DNA of 51,999 bases from assembly GCA_039961735.1 (NCBI GenBank), contig JABRVX010000042.1, positions 1 through 51,999 on the forward strand, written 5' to 3'. The notes under the pieces are model-generated. The model worked only from the letters and a program-made list of their open reading frames with translations. It was not told the DNA's origin and did no database searches. The position numbers were made by a program, and so were the translations under genes. This DNA is from Fimbriimonadia bacterium (GTDB lineage: Bacteria > Armatimonadota > Fimbriimonadia > Fimbriimonadales > JABRVX01). Of the stretch, positions 16,594 through 25,518 are shown piece after piece (the stretch's first letter is position 1; every line of letters starts with the position of its first letter).

Positions 16594-19500
16594 ATGTTGC
16601 TGTTCGCGATTCTCGCCGCTTTCGCTTCCGGCACTTCGCAAGCTGCCGGTGAGATCTCCCTCTCTGGCCCGCAGGGGCTTACGTTCGACGCCAAGGACAA
16701 CCTGTACGTGGCCGATACGGGTAACCACCGCGTCCTGGTCTTCGGCCCCGACCTGTCGCTTCGGCGAACAATCGGTGGCGGGCCAGGCGTCGGGGACGGC
16801 CGGTTCAACGAGCCGTTCGACGTAGCCGTGGATTCGAAGGGGCGGGTGATTGTCGCCGACACCCGCAATCACCGGATTCAGGTGTTCGATGCCTCCGGCG
16901 GCTTTCTGTTCGCCTTCGGCCGGCAGGGACAGGCCGACGGCGAGTTGAATGGGCCGAGCAACGTGACGGTGGACGACAGAGACAACCTGATCGTGACGGA
17001 TCGGTGGAACCACCGGTTGCAGGTGTTCGACCGCACGGGAAAGCACCTGTTCACGCTGGCCAACGAGACGGGGGAGAAGAGCGCGGCCAGGATGGAGCAG
17101 GAACGCCAGTGGGCTTTGGCAGACGGGAAGAGACCCGAGGAGGTCGCCGTCAACCCGCGATGGGAAAACACGGACGTGGGACAGTGCAACGAGCCGGGCG
17201 GCACTTTCTTCGACGGCAAGCTGAAGCGCGTGTACCTGGCCAACGGATGGAACTGCCGGCTGGAGGTATTCGACTACGATTCTGCTACCGGCAAGCTCAC
17301 CCGACGCGGGCCACGCGAGGGCATCATCTGGGGGTTCTGGCTCACACGGTCTGTTACTGGCGACGCGCAGGGCAACCTCTACGGCTGCGATACCAACTTC
17401 GGGAACATCAACATCTTTGCTAACCGAGCTTCGCTCAACAACGAGAGCCAGCGTGCTAGGACAGAGAGTGGCGGCGCCTATGGAGCGATGCGCAACGTGA
17501 CGGACATCGCCATCAACTCGAAGGGTGACGTGGCCGTTGCGGACGCAGGCAACAATCGCATCGTCATCTTCGACAAGGAGTTCAGTAAGCCGGGCTCCCC
17601 TCGCATAAGTCAGCGCGCGGCCACCACCGCTACCATCGAGTGGAAGACACGTTCGAAGTCGCGAACTGCGGCGATCTACCGTCAGAGCGATATATGCGAA
17701 CTGACTCCCGGGAACGACAGGCCGTGGGAGACCGAGAAGGTGACGAAGGTCGAGGGCCGGGGAGCCGAGACCACCACTCACAAGCTGATGCTGACCGGAC
17801 TGGAGCCTGGCAAGCGCTACTTCTATAAGCTGCGCATGCCGGACGCAAGAACTATCCCAGGTGGTGGGTGGTCGCGTGAGTATGCGATTGCCACCATGCC
17901 ACCCAAGGGCCAGATGGCGTACGTGCACATCCCAGTCAAGCTGCTGTTGGTTGCCAACGTGATGCACACGGAGTCGTTGCGTCCCGACACGCCTTGGCCC
18001 ACGCCGATGCCCGCATCCGAAGTACACACGTATCGCGAGGCGATCGACGAGACCGTCCTGTTCTACTGGATGAACTCAGCGATGCGTTACTTCACCGATG
18101 TCACGTTCGTAGTGGACTCCACCATGTATCGCTCGGGCCGGATCGCTTCGACAACGGAAAAGCTGACGGATAACACTTGGAGGGTGAACGGCGGGTCGAA
18201 CTTCGGCTTCGAGACCGGAATGAAGGGCAAGCTATGCTACCTTCGTGACGGCGCATCCGTGGTAGTGGCGGACGCGGAGGTCACCGACGTTGAAGGAGAA
18301 CGGGCGACGATCCGGGTTGACGACGTGACCGAAGAGGTGCGGCCTGGCCTGAGCTTCCTCTTCGAACCGAGATACCTGGCACTACCCGAACAGAACCATG
18401 ACAAGTCCTTCGCCGAGGGGCTCAGGTCACTGGGGAGGGATAACCAGGTGTGGACGGGCCAGGTGATCGTGGAGTGCGAACGGCGCTGGAATCCCGGGAG
18501 AAGGGAGTGGCACTATCAGGGCTCCGGAGGAGGTACCTATGGTGTGGAGTGGCCGACTCCGGGGCGAAGCTTCTTCCTCGGGGGCAGCGACATAGCGTGG
18601 CTCATGTGTCACGAGTTCAAGCACCAGATCGAATCTCAGTACAACAACTCCGGCTTGGACCGCGAAGATGATCGCATGTGGTTCTGTCACTTCGCTCCTA
18701 AGTATGACAATCCCGATCCCGCCATCGGCACATGGCAATGGGACACGGCAGCGAAACACGGAGAGCACTGGGATGGCATTGCGTGGCAGTTTCGCCACAT
18801 GAACGCGGGTCAGTGGATGCGTAACATGTATGGAGAAGTGCGGCTTGCGAAGGACTCGGACGGTGACGGCATTCCTGACGACGCACCACATCTGCCGATG
18901 GACGAAAAGCGATTCGGCTCCGATCCCGCGAAGGTCGACACCGATAACGATGGGCTAAGCGACATGCGCGAAGTGCTGGCGAGCACCTGGGTCACCGCAC
19001 TGAACACGGACATACGGGTTCGGACGGGGCGGGAGTACATCCGCCCGAACCCGAGACATGCCGACACCGACGAAGATGGCGTGCCGGACGGCAAGGACAA
19101 GTATCCGCTGTATCCCTTCGCCACCACCGTTTCGGCTGGCGAGGTCGAGGTGGATGGCACCCTTGGTGAGTGGCCCACCACCAAACCGTGGGTGTGGATG
19201 GAGTCTCATGGCATCAGACTGAACGGGTGGTCCACATATGATGCCGATTACCTGTACTTCGCATTCGAGATGAGCGGCCCGTGGACTCGCATCTCCATAG
19301 TGACAGACCAGAATGCCGACGGGTTCTACTGCGGGAACGACAATGTGTATGTGCGGGTGGTCGGGGACAAGACGAACGGCCCCAGGTTGGAGAGCGCTCG
19401 CGTACACTTGTGCGCGATGAACCGTTGGCCGTACTTCGATGACAAGCAGGAGCACTTCCGGCAGGATGATACGTTGTTCGCCGGTAGCGTGTCAGACGGT

Positions 19501-19659
19501 AAGCAGGTGTTCGAGATGGCGATCCCGCGAAACCCGAGACTCGGGCTGGATCTAAAGAAGGGCGAAGAGATCGGGCTCATGGTGTACGTGGGACTGGAGA
19601 ACGGTGCGTCGCTGGCTCTATTCGAGCCATGGGCAATCTTCGACTTCGAGTTGAGGTAG
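16594..19659 (+). CDS. Secreted NHL-repeat / HExxH / thrombospondin-3 / CBM9-like protein
   Basis: This is a 1021-residue protein with a signal peptide (MLLFAILAAFASGTSQAAG) and GGAGG before the ATG. Residues 24-335 contain NHL beta-propeller repeats of the type NLYVADTGNHRVLVF, VIVADTRNHRIQVF, LIVTDRWNHRLQVF and VAVADAGNNRIVIF. Residues 340-435 form a fibronectin-III-like domain. Residues 440-760 hold a domain with HEFKH at 673-677, a zinc-peptidase-type HExxH motif. Calcium-binding thrombospondin type-3 repeats follow (DSDGDGIPDDA, DTDNDGLSD, DTDEDGVPDGKD). The C-terminus is a CBM9/DOMON-like sandwich starting near DGTLGEW. It is probably a large extracellular enzyme or surface protein. Proteolytic activity is inferred only from HExxH. 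Confidence 0.8.
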   Translation: MLLFAILAAFASGTSQAAGEISLSGPQGLTFDAKDNLYVADTGNHRVLVFGPDLSLRRTIGGGPGVGDGRFNEPFDVAVDSKGRVIVADTRNHRIQVFDASGGFLFAFGRQGQADGELNGPSNVTVDDRDNLIVTDRWNHRLQVFDRTGKHLFTLANETGEKSAARMEQERQWALADGKRPEEVAVNPRWENTDVGQCNEPGGTFFDGKLKRVYLANGWNCRLEVFDYDSATGKLTRRGPREGIIWGFWLTRSVTGDAQGNLYGCDTNFGNINIFANRASLNNESQRARTESGGAYGAMRNVTDIAINSKGDVAVADAGNNRIVIFDKEFSKPGSPRISQRAATTATIEWKTRSKSRTAAIYRQSDICELTPGNDRPWETEKVTKVEGRGAETTTHKLMLTGLEPGKRYFYKLRMPDARTIPGGGWSREYAIATMPPKGQMAYVHIPVKLLLVANVMHTESLRPDTPWPTPMPASEVHTYREAIDETVLFYWMNSAMRYFTDVTFVVDSTMYRSGRIASTTEKLTDNTWRVNGGSNFGFETGMKGKLCYLRDGASVVVADAEVTDVEGERATIRVDDVTEEVRPGLSFLFEPRYLALPEQNHDKSFAEGLRSLGRDNQVWTGQVIVECERRWNPGRREWHYQGSGGGTYGVEWPTPGRSFFLGGSDIAWLMCHEFKHQIESQYNNSGLDREDDRMWFCHFAPKYDNPDPAIGTWQWDTAAKHGEHWDGIAWQFRHMNAGQWMRNMYGEVRLAKDSDGDGIPDDAPHLPMDEKRFGSDPAKVDTDNDGLSDMREVLASTWVTALNTDIRVRTGREYIRPNPRHADTDEDGVPDGKDKYPLYPFATTVSAGEVEVDGTLGEWPTTKPWVWMESHGIRLNGWSTYDADYLYFAFEMSGPWTRISIVTDQNADGFYCGNDNVYVRVVGDKTNGPRLESARVHLCAMNRWPYFDDKQEHFRQDDTLFAGSVSDGKQVFEMAIPRNPRLGLDLKKGEEIGLMVYVGLENGASLALFEPWAIFDFELR

Positions 19660-19668
19660 ACACCCGGG

Positions 19669-19914
19669 CTACTCGGGGCCGTGACTCTCGGCAGCCCGAA
19701 GAGCCGCCTCCCGGACCGTCATGGAGAACGTGCGCTCGCCGTAGCGCTCGTGGAAGTACTCGATGAGATTACCGTCGCCCTCGATGACCGTCTGCTCGTC
19801 GAGGCAGATGCACCGGACGAGAATCTGGTCGCCGTTCGGCTCCTCGACGATGACCTCGATTCCTTCAGCCGGATCACCGTGGCCGACTGCGAAGGCCTTG
19901 ATCGGTCCGTTCAT
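19669..19914 (-). CDS. Hypothetical protein, 81 residues
   Basis: The predicted 81-residue acidic protein begins MNGPIKAFAVGHGDPAEGIEVIVEEPNGDQILVRCI. It has mixed alpha/beta character, no signal peptide and no motif I recognise. No strong ribosome binding site precedes the ATG. It is convergent with the NHL gene, ending 9 bp beyond its stop, and divergent from the metallopeptidase gene. The codon pattern is compatible with a real gene, but it could be spurious. Confidence 0.45.
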   Translation of the reverse strand: MNGPIKAFAVGHGDPAEGIEVIVEEPNGDQILVRCICLDEQTVIEGDGNLIEYFHERYGERTFSMTVREAALRAAESHGPE

Positions 19915-20036
19915 GGTACTTGAGATTCAGGATGCGCCGCACTCTTCCTGCATTCCTGGCGGTCCCGTCCATCGGCGCGGGGGCCGCTGCCCAAGCCGGA
20001 GAGAGTGTGCGAACGCGCCCGGGGTATGCTTCCAAC

Positions 20037-21092
20037 ATGCTCGTCCGTGCCATTCTCATCGCATTCGGACTAGCGGGCTCGGCTCTCTGCACCCGCGTCG
20101 GCCTCGCTGCTCAAGAGGGATCGAGGGTCCGCACGATTGACCCTCCCGAGCGCGGTTTCTTCTCGAAGGTGCTGGACTATCGGGGCATTCCGATCAAGGC
20201 GCACCGCGACGTGTCGGATGAAGCGCTCGTGATGGCCCATGCGCGACTGAGGCGGATGCTGTCACAGGCCCCGACCATAGTTGCAAATCTGCGTACCGAG
20301 GCGGTGGAACTGCATATCATCGGCAAGGATCAGGTTACATCCGACCTCCCATACCTGCGTCACTACAAAGGCAAGCCGTTCGACGGGGATCTGACGATAG
20401 ACGAACGCACGCGTGGCGTCGGCGGACAGCTCGTTTCCTGCGGCGAGGAAAACCTACTAAGGCTGCCAGGCGACAGATATGCAGGCCGTGACATCTGCGT
20501 GCACGAGTTCGCTCATGCCATTCTCACCTATGGCCTCGACGATGCCACACGCGCCCGCATCGAGGACCAGTATCACCGTTCGCTTGCATCAGGTCTTTGG
20601 GTGTCGGCCTTTGCCGCCACCAATGTGCAGGAGTTCTTCGCGGAGTTGAGCATGTGGTACTTCGGTACGCGAGGGGATCACGGCAAGATGTCGCCACCAC
20701 CCGAGCTCGGTCGCGATGGATTGCGGACTTATGACCCCGAGGCCTTCCGTTTGCTGGACGACATCTACTCCGGCCGCATCGAGGTCACGCCCTTGAAGTT
20801 GGTCGAGTTACAGCCAGTCGAGCCGAGGCTGTGGGCACAGCAGCGATCATCGGACGGCACAGCCACTACTATTCGCTTTCGCAACTGCACAGACGAGAGG
20901 CTTCAGCTCTTGTGGGTGGATGGCGACGGTGGCCGCACCCCGTACGGGGAGTTGGAACCCGGCGAGCAGCGGAGGCACGCCACATTTGCCGGACACGTGT
21001 GGGTGCTCGTCGGGCCAGACGCCAGAGACGTAGCGATGTTCGTGGCGACGGCCGAGCCCGGGCTTGCCATCGTGACGAGGGCCGGCAGCTAA
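20037..21092 (+). CDS. Secreted lethal-factor-like metallopeptidase with C-terminal VHL-beta-like domain
   Basis: Starting at ATG 20037 this is a 351-residue protein with a signal peptide (MLVRAILIAFGLAGSALC). An earlier in-frame ATG at 19920 gives an implausible N-terminus. The zinc motif HEFAH is at residues 156-160, and a later NVQEFFAELSMWYFG supplies the Glu ligand in the pattern of the anthrax-lethal-factor-like peptidase fold. Residues 277-326 (TIRFRNCTDERLQLLWVDGDG, PYGELEPGEQRRHATFAGHVW) follow the VHL beta-domain pattern: F-N, L-x-W-x-D-G, Y-x-x-L-x-P-G, T-x-x-G-H-x-W. I infer an extracytoplasmic peptidase. The substrate is unknown. Confidence 0.75.
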   Translation: MLVRAILIAFGLAGSALCTRVGLAAQEGSRVRTIDPPERGFFSKVLDYRGIPIKAHRDVSDEALVMAHARLRRMLSQAPTIVANLRTEAVELHIIGKDQVTSDLPYLRHYKGKPFDGDLTIDERTRGVGGQLVSCGEENLLRLPGDRYAGRDICVHEFAHAILTYGLDDATRARIEDQYHRSLASGLWVSAFAATNVQEFFAELSMWYFGTRGDHGKMSPPPELGRDGLRTYDPEAFRLLDDIYSGRIEVTPLKLVELQPVEPRLWAQQRSSDGTATTIRFRNCTDERLQLLWVDGDGGRTPYGELEPGEQRRHATFAGHVWVLVGPDARDVAMFVATAEPGLAIVTRAGS

Positions 21093-21102
21093 CAGGTTGC
21101 TA

Positions 21103-22452
21103 CTACCGCTCGGTGACCGAGTTCGCTTCCTGCTTCACGTTCTTGCTATCCAGTACTTCCACGCTCTTCTCGTGTCGCGCGTCGAAGGAGTTGCTCGACA
21201 CGGTGCTATCGGCCACTCCCACCAACCGCACACCGGTCCGATTGTTCGAGAAGGTGTTCTGCGTGATGGTATAGTCCCGACAAGCCGTTTTGCCCACGAT
21301 GGCATCCTGCCCCCACCACCCATTCCCGGTGATGCCGTGGACGCCGATGCGATTCGCATCGAACGTGTTGCCCATAATCGTATAGGTGTACGAGTCGATC
21401 ATCTCCGGCCATCCTGCGCCGAAGTGCGCCTCGCCGTCCGACCACAGCAGCACCCCGTCGCGGTTCGACGCTATCGTGTTATTCTCGATGCGAGTGGTGT
21501 TGCCGTGTTCGATAGCGATGCCGGCAATACGATTGCCACGGATCTCGTTTCCCTCGATGGTGTTCTTCCACGAGTACCCTAGCCAGAAGCCGAAGTTGGA
21601 GTTGTTCGCCTTGTTGTTGCGGAACACGTTGCCCTCGCAGAAGGTAGCTTCGAAGGCGTTGTTAGGACTAAGCGAGCAATCGTTGTCCTCGAAGAGGTTG
21701 TCGTTACAGGGCGCCTTCAGGTCGGGGGCGCGGAACCCGGCCACGAACACGCCGTCGCCTCCGCCGCGGAAGTAGTTACGTATCACCTTGTTACGGTTGC
21801 TGTTCATGATCATCAGAAGGCCGGTGGCATCCGCGCCCGCGTGATACGCCCTGGAACCGCGTTCTTGCACACGGATGCAGAAATCCGCCGTGTTGTTCTC
21901 TACCACGCTGTCGCTCGTCTCGTACAAGCTGATGCCCCACCCGCTGTTGAACGAGGCGTTATTACGCGATATGGTCATCTTCTCGCACTCGTACAGCAGG
22001 ATTCCATTCTGCTGATGCTGTAGCTGATTGCGTGTCACCTTGCCGTTCTTGGCCTTCCATATCATAATGGCGCCGCCGTATGCGTTCTCGGGGGGAGTCC
22101 AGATGTTGAGGAAGGTGCCGCCCGGCGGCAGCTCCGCGGTGCGATGTATGGAACAGCCTTCGATGGTCAGGTCGTCCGCGTTCTTGGCGTAGATGCCCCA
22201 ACGGAAGCGCTCGATCTTCAGGTTCTCGATCGTCACGCTCTTGCGCCCTTCGATGCTGACACCCTTGCCAGTGTCGTCGTAGCCGATGAGGGTTGCACCC
22301 GCGCCGTCCAGCGTAACGTTGTCGGCTGCGATCGTGAGGCCCTGCTTCAGCAGGTAGGTACCGGGTTCGAGCACGGTGTCCTGGGTGATGACAAGCCCGT
22401 CGGTGGGGACGACTGCAGCGAGCGGAAGCATGGCGAGCGCTAGGCACAACAT
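21103..22452 (-). CDS. Secreted right-handed parallel beta-helix protein (NosD-like repeats)
   Basis: A signal peptide (MLCLALAMLPLAAV) at the ATG 22452 supports that start. A longer form from 22503 would add 17 basic residues and run to the divergent ABC gene. The mature protein (about 430 residues) consists of PbH1-type coils rich in N and G, for example VIENNTADFC, NKVIRNYFRGGG, NLFEDNDCS, NVFRNNKANNSNFG, TIEGNEIRGNRIAGIAIEHGN and TRIENNTIASNRDGV. Such proteins are polysaccharide lyases, epimerases or NosD-like factors. No catalytic signature lets me choose. It may act on polysaccharides together with the importer next door. Confidence 0.8.
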   Translation of the reverse strand: MLCLALAMLPLAAVVPTDGLVITQDTVLEPGTYLLKQGLTIAADNVTLDGAGATLIGYDDTGKGVSIEGRKSVTIENLKIERFRWGIYAKNADDLTIEGCSIHRTAELPPGGTFLNIWTPPENAYGGAIMIWKAKNGKVTRNQLQHQQNGILLYECEKMTISRNNASFNSGWGISLYETSDSVVENNTADFCIRVQERGSRAYHAGADATGLLMIMNSNRNKVIRNYFRGGGDGVFVAGFRAPDLKAPCNDNLFEDNDCSLSPNNAFEATFCEGNVFRNNKANNSNFGFWLGYSWKNTIEGNEIRGNRIAGIAIEHGNTTRIENNTIASNRDGVLLWSDGEAHFGAGWPEMIDSYTYTIMGNTFDANRIGVHGITGNGWWGQDAIVGKTACRDYTITQNTFSNNRTGVRLVGVADSTVSSNSFDARHEKSVEVLDSKNVKQEANSVTER

Positions 22453-22520
22453 GCGGAACAGCCTACCCGAAATCAAGGGGCGCCGACGCCCGAGAGGGCG
22501 CAAGCGGGTATCTTTTGCCC

Positions 22521-23813
22521 ATGCGCTGGGCGGTGTTAGGCTTCTGTCTTGTTGCTGCCGCCGCGATTCTGGGCGGCTGCCTTCGTGGATCGGGGCAGGA
22601 CGGCGGGAAGATCGTGCTGCGAGTCGCCGACTGGGGTGGCGCGTCGGACGACGACGAGTTCAATCGCGTGAACCGCGAGGTGTACGCCAAGTTCGAGCGC
22701 ATGCACCCTGGCGTCAAGCTCAAGATAGAACACATCCCCGGTTCACAAGAATACGTCTTCAAGTTATTGGCCCAGCACGTCGCGGGCACAGCGCCGGACG
22801 TGGTGTTTCTGGATGCGTCTTCCTCCGCCGCATTCATCAACAATGGCGTGGTGACAGACCTAACACCTCTCATGCGCGCGGACCCCAAGTTCGATCCCGA
22901 CATCTTCTTCCCCAACGTATACGACATCGCGAAGAGGGGGGACAAGGTGTATGCGCTGCCGGGGAACTTCACACCGATGGTGGTGTACTACAACAAACGC
23001 GTGTTTCGCGAGCACGGCGTGCCCTATCCGCAGGAGGGTTGGACGTGGGGCGACTTCCTTCGGACCTGTAAGGCACTGAGCGATCCGGCCAGGGACCGCT
23101 ATGGGTTCTACTTCGTCAACTGGATGCCTGGGTGGATCACTTGGATATGGCAGAACGGTGGAGACGTGCTCAGCCCAGACGGTACACGTGCGACGGGGTA
23201 CCTCAATGGTCCGCGCAGCGTGGAGGCGGTGCAGTTCTTTACCGATCTCGTGACGAAGTACCGAGTAGCACCTACCATCTCGGAGAGCGCCGCGACAGGT
23301 ACCAACCTCTTCCAGAGCGGCGAAGCGGCCATGGAGATCAGCGGGCACTGGGCCATCGTCGGCTACAAGGCCGGGGAGACGGAAAAGTTTCGGTTCGCAG
23401 ACCTCGGCGTGGTAGGGCTGCCACGTCATCGCGAACGTGTGACCGTCATGTATGAATCCGGTCCTGCCATCACGCGCCAGTGCAGACACCCGAAGATGGC
23501 GTGGGAGTTCATCAAGTACTTCAGTGGAGCCGAAGTACAGGACAAGTTGTGCGGCAGTGGTCTCGCGATCGCTGCCGTGCGCTCCGTCGCAGAAGCGAGG
23601 CGCGACACTAGTTCCCTGGAACCGGTCTTCCTGAACGAGATTCAGTATGCACGTGCTCCGTGGGGCGCAAAGGTCGAAGGTTACGCATATGTGGAGGACG
23701 TCGGAAGAGATGCTATCGAGCGTATCATGATCGGCAAGGTACCCGTGCAGAAGGCACTCGACGATGCAGCGCGCAAGATCGACCACAAGCTGTTCGGGCT
23801 GGCAGGGCGCTGA
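22521..23813 (+). CDS. ABC sugar transporter substrate-binding lipoprotein
   Basis: This is a 430-residue protein starting MRWAVLGFCLV with a lipobox LGGC. A TTG at 22515 would add two residues. The sequence GGKIVLRVADWGG, the PGVKLKIEHIPGSQEYVFKLLAQ segment and the APDVVFLDASSSAAFINNGVVTDLTPLM region are typical of family 1 (MalE/UgpB) extracellular solute-binding proteins. It captures an oligosaccharide, glycoside or glycerol-phosphate-type ligand at the outer face of the membrane. It is the first gene of a three-gene operon and overlaps the first permease by TGATG. Confidence 0.93.
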   Translation: MRWAVLGFCLVAAAAILGGCLRGSGQDGGKIVLRVADWGGASDDDEFNRVNREVYAKFERMHPGVKLKIEHIPGSQEYVFKLLAQHVAGTAPDVVFLDASSSAAFINNGVVTDLTPLMRADPKFDPDIFFPNVYDIAKRGDKVYALPGNFTPMVVYYNKRVFREHGVPYPQEGWTWGDFLRTCKALSDPARDRYGFYFVNWMPGWITWIWQNGGDVLSPDGTRATGYLNGPRSVEAVQFFTDLVTKYRVAPTISESAATGTNLFQSGEAAMEISGHWAIVGYKAGETEKFRFADLGVVGLPRHRERVTVMYESGPAITRQCRHPKMAWEFIKYFSGAEVQDKLCGSGLAIAAVRSVAEARRDTSSLEPVFLNEIQYARAPWGAKVEGYAYVEDVGRDAIERIMIGKVPVQKALDDAARKIDHKLFGLAGR

Positions 23814-24697
23814 TGGGCGAGAGGCCGAACTGGCGTGGGTACCTTTTCATTCTGCCCGCCTTCGCTCATTTGGTAGTATTCGCTCTCATCCCCATCGTGT
23901 ATGCGGCTATCCTCAGCCTGCACCGATGGAACATCCTGAAGGAGGGAAAGCCGTTCGTCGGTCTAGGAAACTACCTTTTCCTCTTTCAGGATGCGGAGTT
24001 CTGGAATGCCGTGTGGAACTCGGCACGGTTCGCGCTCATGAGCGTACCGCTTGGCATGCTGGTTGCTCTGGCAGTTGCCATTCTGGTGAATCAGAAGCTG
24101 CGCGGCGTGACGCTGTTCCGAACCATCTTCTACGTCCCTGCCATCAGTTCCGGTGTCGCGATCTCCATGGTGTGGATATGGATCTACCTTCCACGCAACG
24201 GTCTCATCAATTTCATCGCCCAGCTCTTCGGCTTCTCCGGTACCACCGACTTCCTGAACGACCCCACGCTTGCCATGCCTGCGCTCGTGTTCATGAGCAT
24301 TTGGGTCGGGCTGGGGCCGAGAATGGTGTTGTTCATCGCAGGGCTCGCGGCTATCCCTCAGTCGTTCTATGAGGCCGCGCAGGTAGACGGCGCCACACGT
24401 TGGTCGTCCTTTCGACACGTCACCATACCGCTGCTACTTCCGACCACGTTCTTCGTGCTCGTTACGAGCACGATCGCCGCGCTGCAGGTGTTCACTCCCG
24501 TATACATGATGACGAAAGGCGGTCCGCTACAGACGACGGACGTGGTGGGCTATCACATCTACAATCAGGCTTGGCGGCAGTTCGAGATGGGCATGGCGAG
24601 CGCTCAGTCCTACATCCTGTTCGCACTGGTGCTTGGTATCACGTTGCTGCAGTTCAAGTTTCTCAGCAAGCGACTTCAGGGGTTCAGCATCGAATGA
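23813..24697 (+). CDS. ABC sugar transporter permease 1 (MalF/UgpA type)
   Basis: This is a 294-residue integral membrane protein whose ATG overlaps the binding-protein stop. About six hydrophobic segments are visible, starting with GYLFILPAFAHLVVFALIPIVY. The EAA loop that docks on the ATPase reads EAAQVDGATRWSSFRHVTIPLLLP. It forms the membrane channel with permease 2. The ATPase is not encoded here, so a shared MsiK/UgpC-like ATPase elsewhere is expected. Confidence 0.94.
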   Translation: MGERPNWRGYLFILPAFAHLVVFALIPIVYAAILSLHRWNILKEGKPFVGLGNYLFLFQDAEFWNAVWNSARFALMSVPLGMLVALAVAILVNQKLRGVTLFRTIFYVPAISSGVAISMVWIWIYLPRNGLINFIAQLFGFSGTTDFLNDPTLAMPALVFMSIWVGLGPRMVLFIAGLAAIPQSFYEAAQVDGATRWSSFRHVTIPLLLPTTFFVLVTSTIAALQVFTPVYMMTKGGPLQTTDVVGYHIYNQAWRQFEMGMASAQSYILFALVLGITLLQFKFLSKRLQGFSIE

Positions 24698-25515
24698 GGG
24701 CGACCATCAGCTATCTTGTAATGATTCTGTTGGCGGTGGCGCTGCTGGCGCCATTCGCATGGATGGTGGTGGCATCGCTCCACCCTTCCAAGGCCGCTCT
24801 ACCATCGCCGGCGCACTTGATGCCTCCGGACGGGAATTGGCACTTCGAGAACTACGTCAAAGTGATGACAATGCCGGATATTCCGTTCTGGCGGTTTCTG
24901 GTAAACACTTCGTTCGTGACCGTGGTAGTAGTCATCGGCCAGCTATTCGTCAGTTCGTTGGCGGCCTACGGGTTCTCGCGCATGCACTTCTGGGGCCGCG
25001 ACCTGCTCTTCTTCCTGTTCATTGCCACCATGATGATCCCCGGGCAAGTGACCATGATCCCCGTGTTCATCCTCGTCCGAAACTTCGGCTGGCTGGACAC
25101 GTATTGGGCACTGATTGTGCCGGGACTGTCGAGTGCGTTCGCTATCTTCCTTCTGCGCCAGTTCTTCCTCGGGATACCGAAAGAGCTCAGCGAAGCCGCA
25201 CGCTTGGACGGATGTGGCGACTTCGGCATCTACTGGTGGGTAGCGCTGCCGCTCACCAAGCCGGCACTGGCAACGCTTGCGGCCTTCAGCTTCGTGGCCA
25301 CATGGACCGACTTCTTCTGGCCATTACTCGTAACCAGCTCCATGGAAATGCGCACGTTAGAAGTAGGTCTGTCCGTCTTCAAGGACTCGTTTGGTGGCAC
25401 CAACTGGCCACTGCAGATGACAGCGGCGGTCATCGTACTGATACCCGTGCTGATCGTGTTTCTGTTCACGCAGCGGTTTTTCACCCGCGGTATCGCGCTG
25501 ACAGGCATGAAGTAG
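24694..25515 (+). CDS. ABC sugar transporter permease 2 (MalG/UgpE type)
   Basis: This is a 273-residue membrane protein whose start ATG overlaps the stop of permease 1 (ATGA). The signature N-terminus is LLAPFAWMVVASLHPSKAAL, and the EAA loop is EAARLDGCGDFGIYWWVALPLTKPAL. About six transmembrane helices are seen, and the C-terminus FTQRFFTRGIALTGMK is typical. It ends in TAG. Only 3 bp separate it from the convergent cytochrome b gene, leaving no room for a separate terminator. Confidence 0.94.
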   Translation: MRATISYLVMILLAVALLAPFAWMVVASLHPSKAALPSPAHLMPPDGNWHFENYVKVMTMPDIPFWRFLVNTSFVTVVVVIGQLFVSSLAAYGFSRMHFWGRDLLFFLFIATMMIPGQVTMIPVFILVRNFGWLDTYWALIVPGLSSAFAIFLLRQFFLGIPKELSEAARLDGCGDFGIYWWVALPLTKPALATLAAFSFVATWTDFFWPLLVTSSMEMRTLEVGLSVFKDSFGGTNWPLQMTAAVIVLIPVLIVFLFTQRFFTRGIALTGMK

Positions 25516-25518
25516 CAG

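Noticed and set aside
15589-18027. 812-codon minus-strand reading frame
   Set aside because: Only its last 292 codons form a plausible gene with AGGAGG at 16467; the rest is antisense to the NHL-repeat gene.
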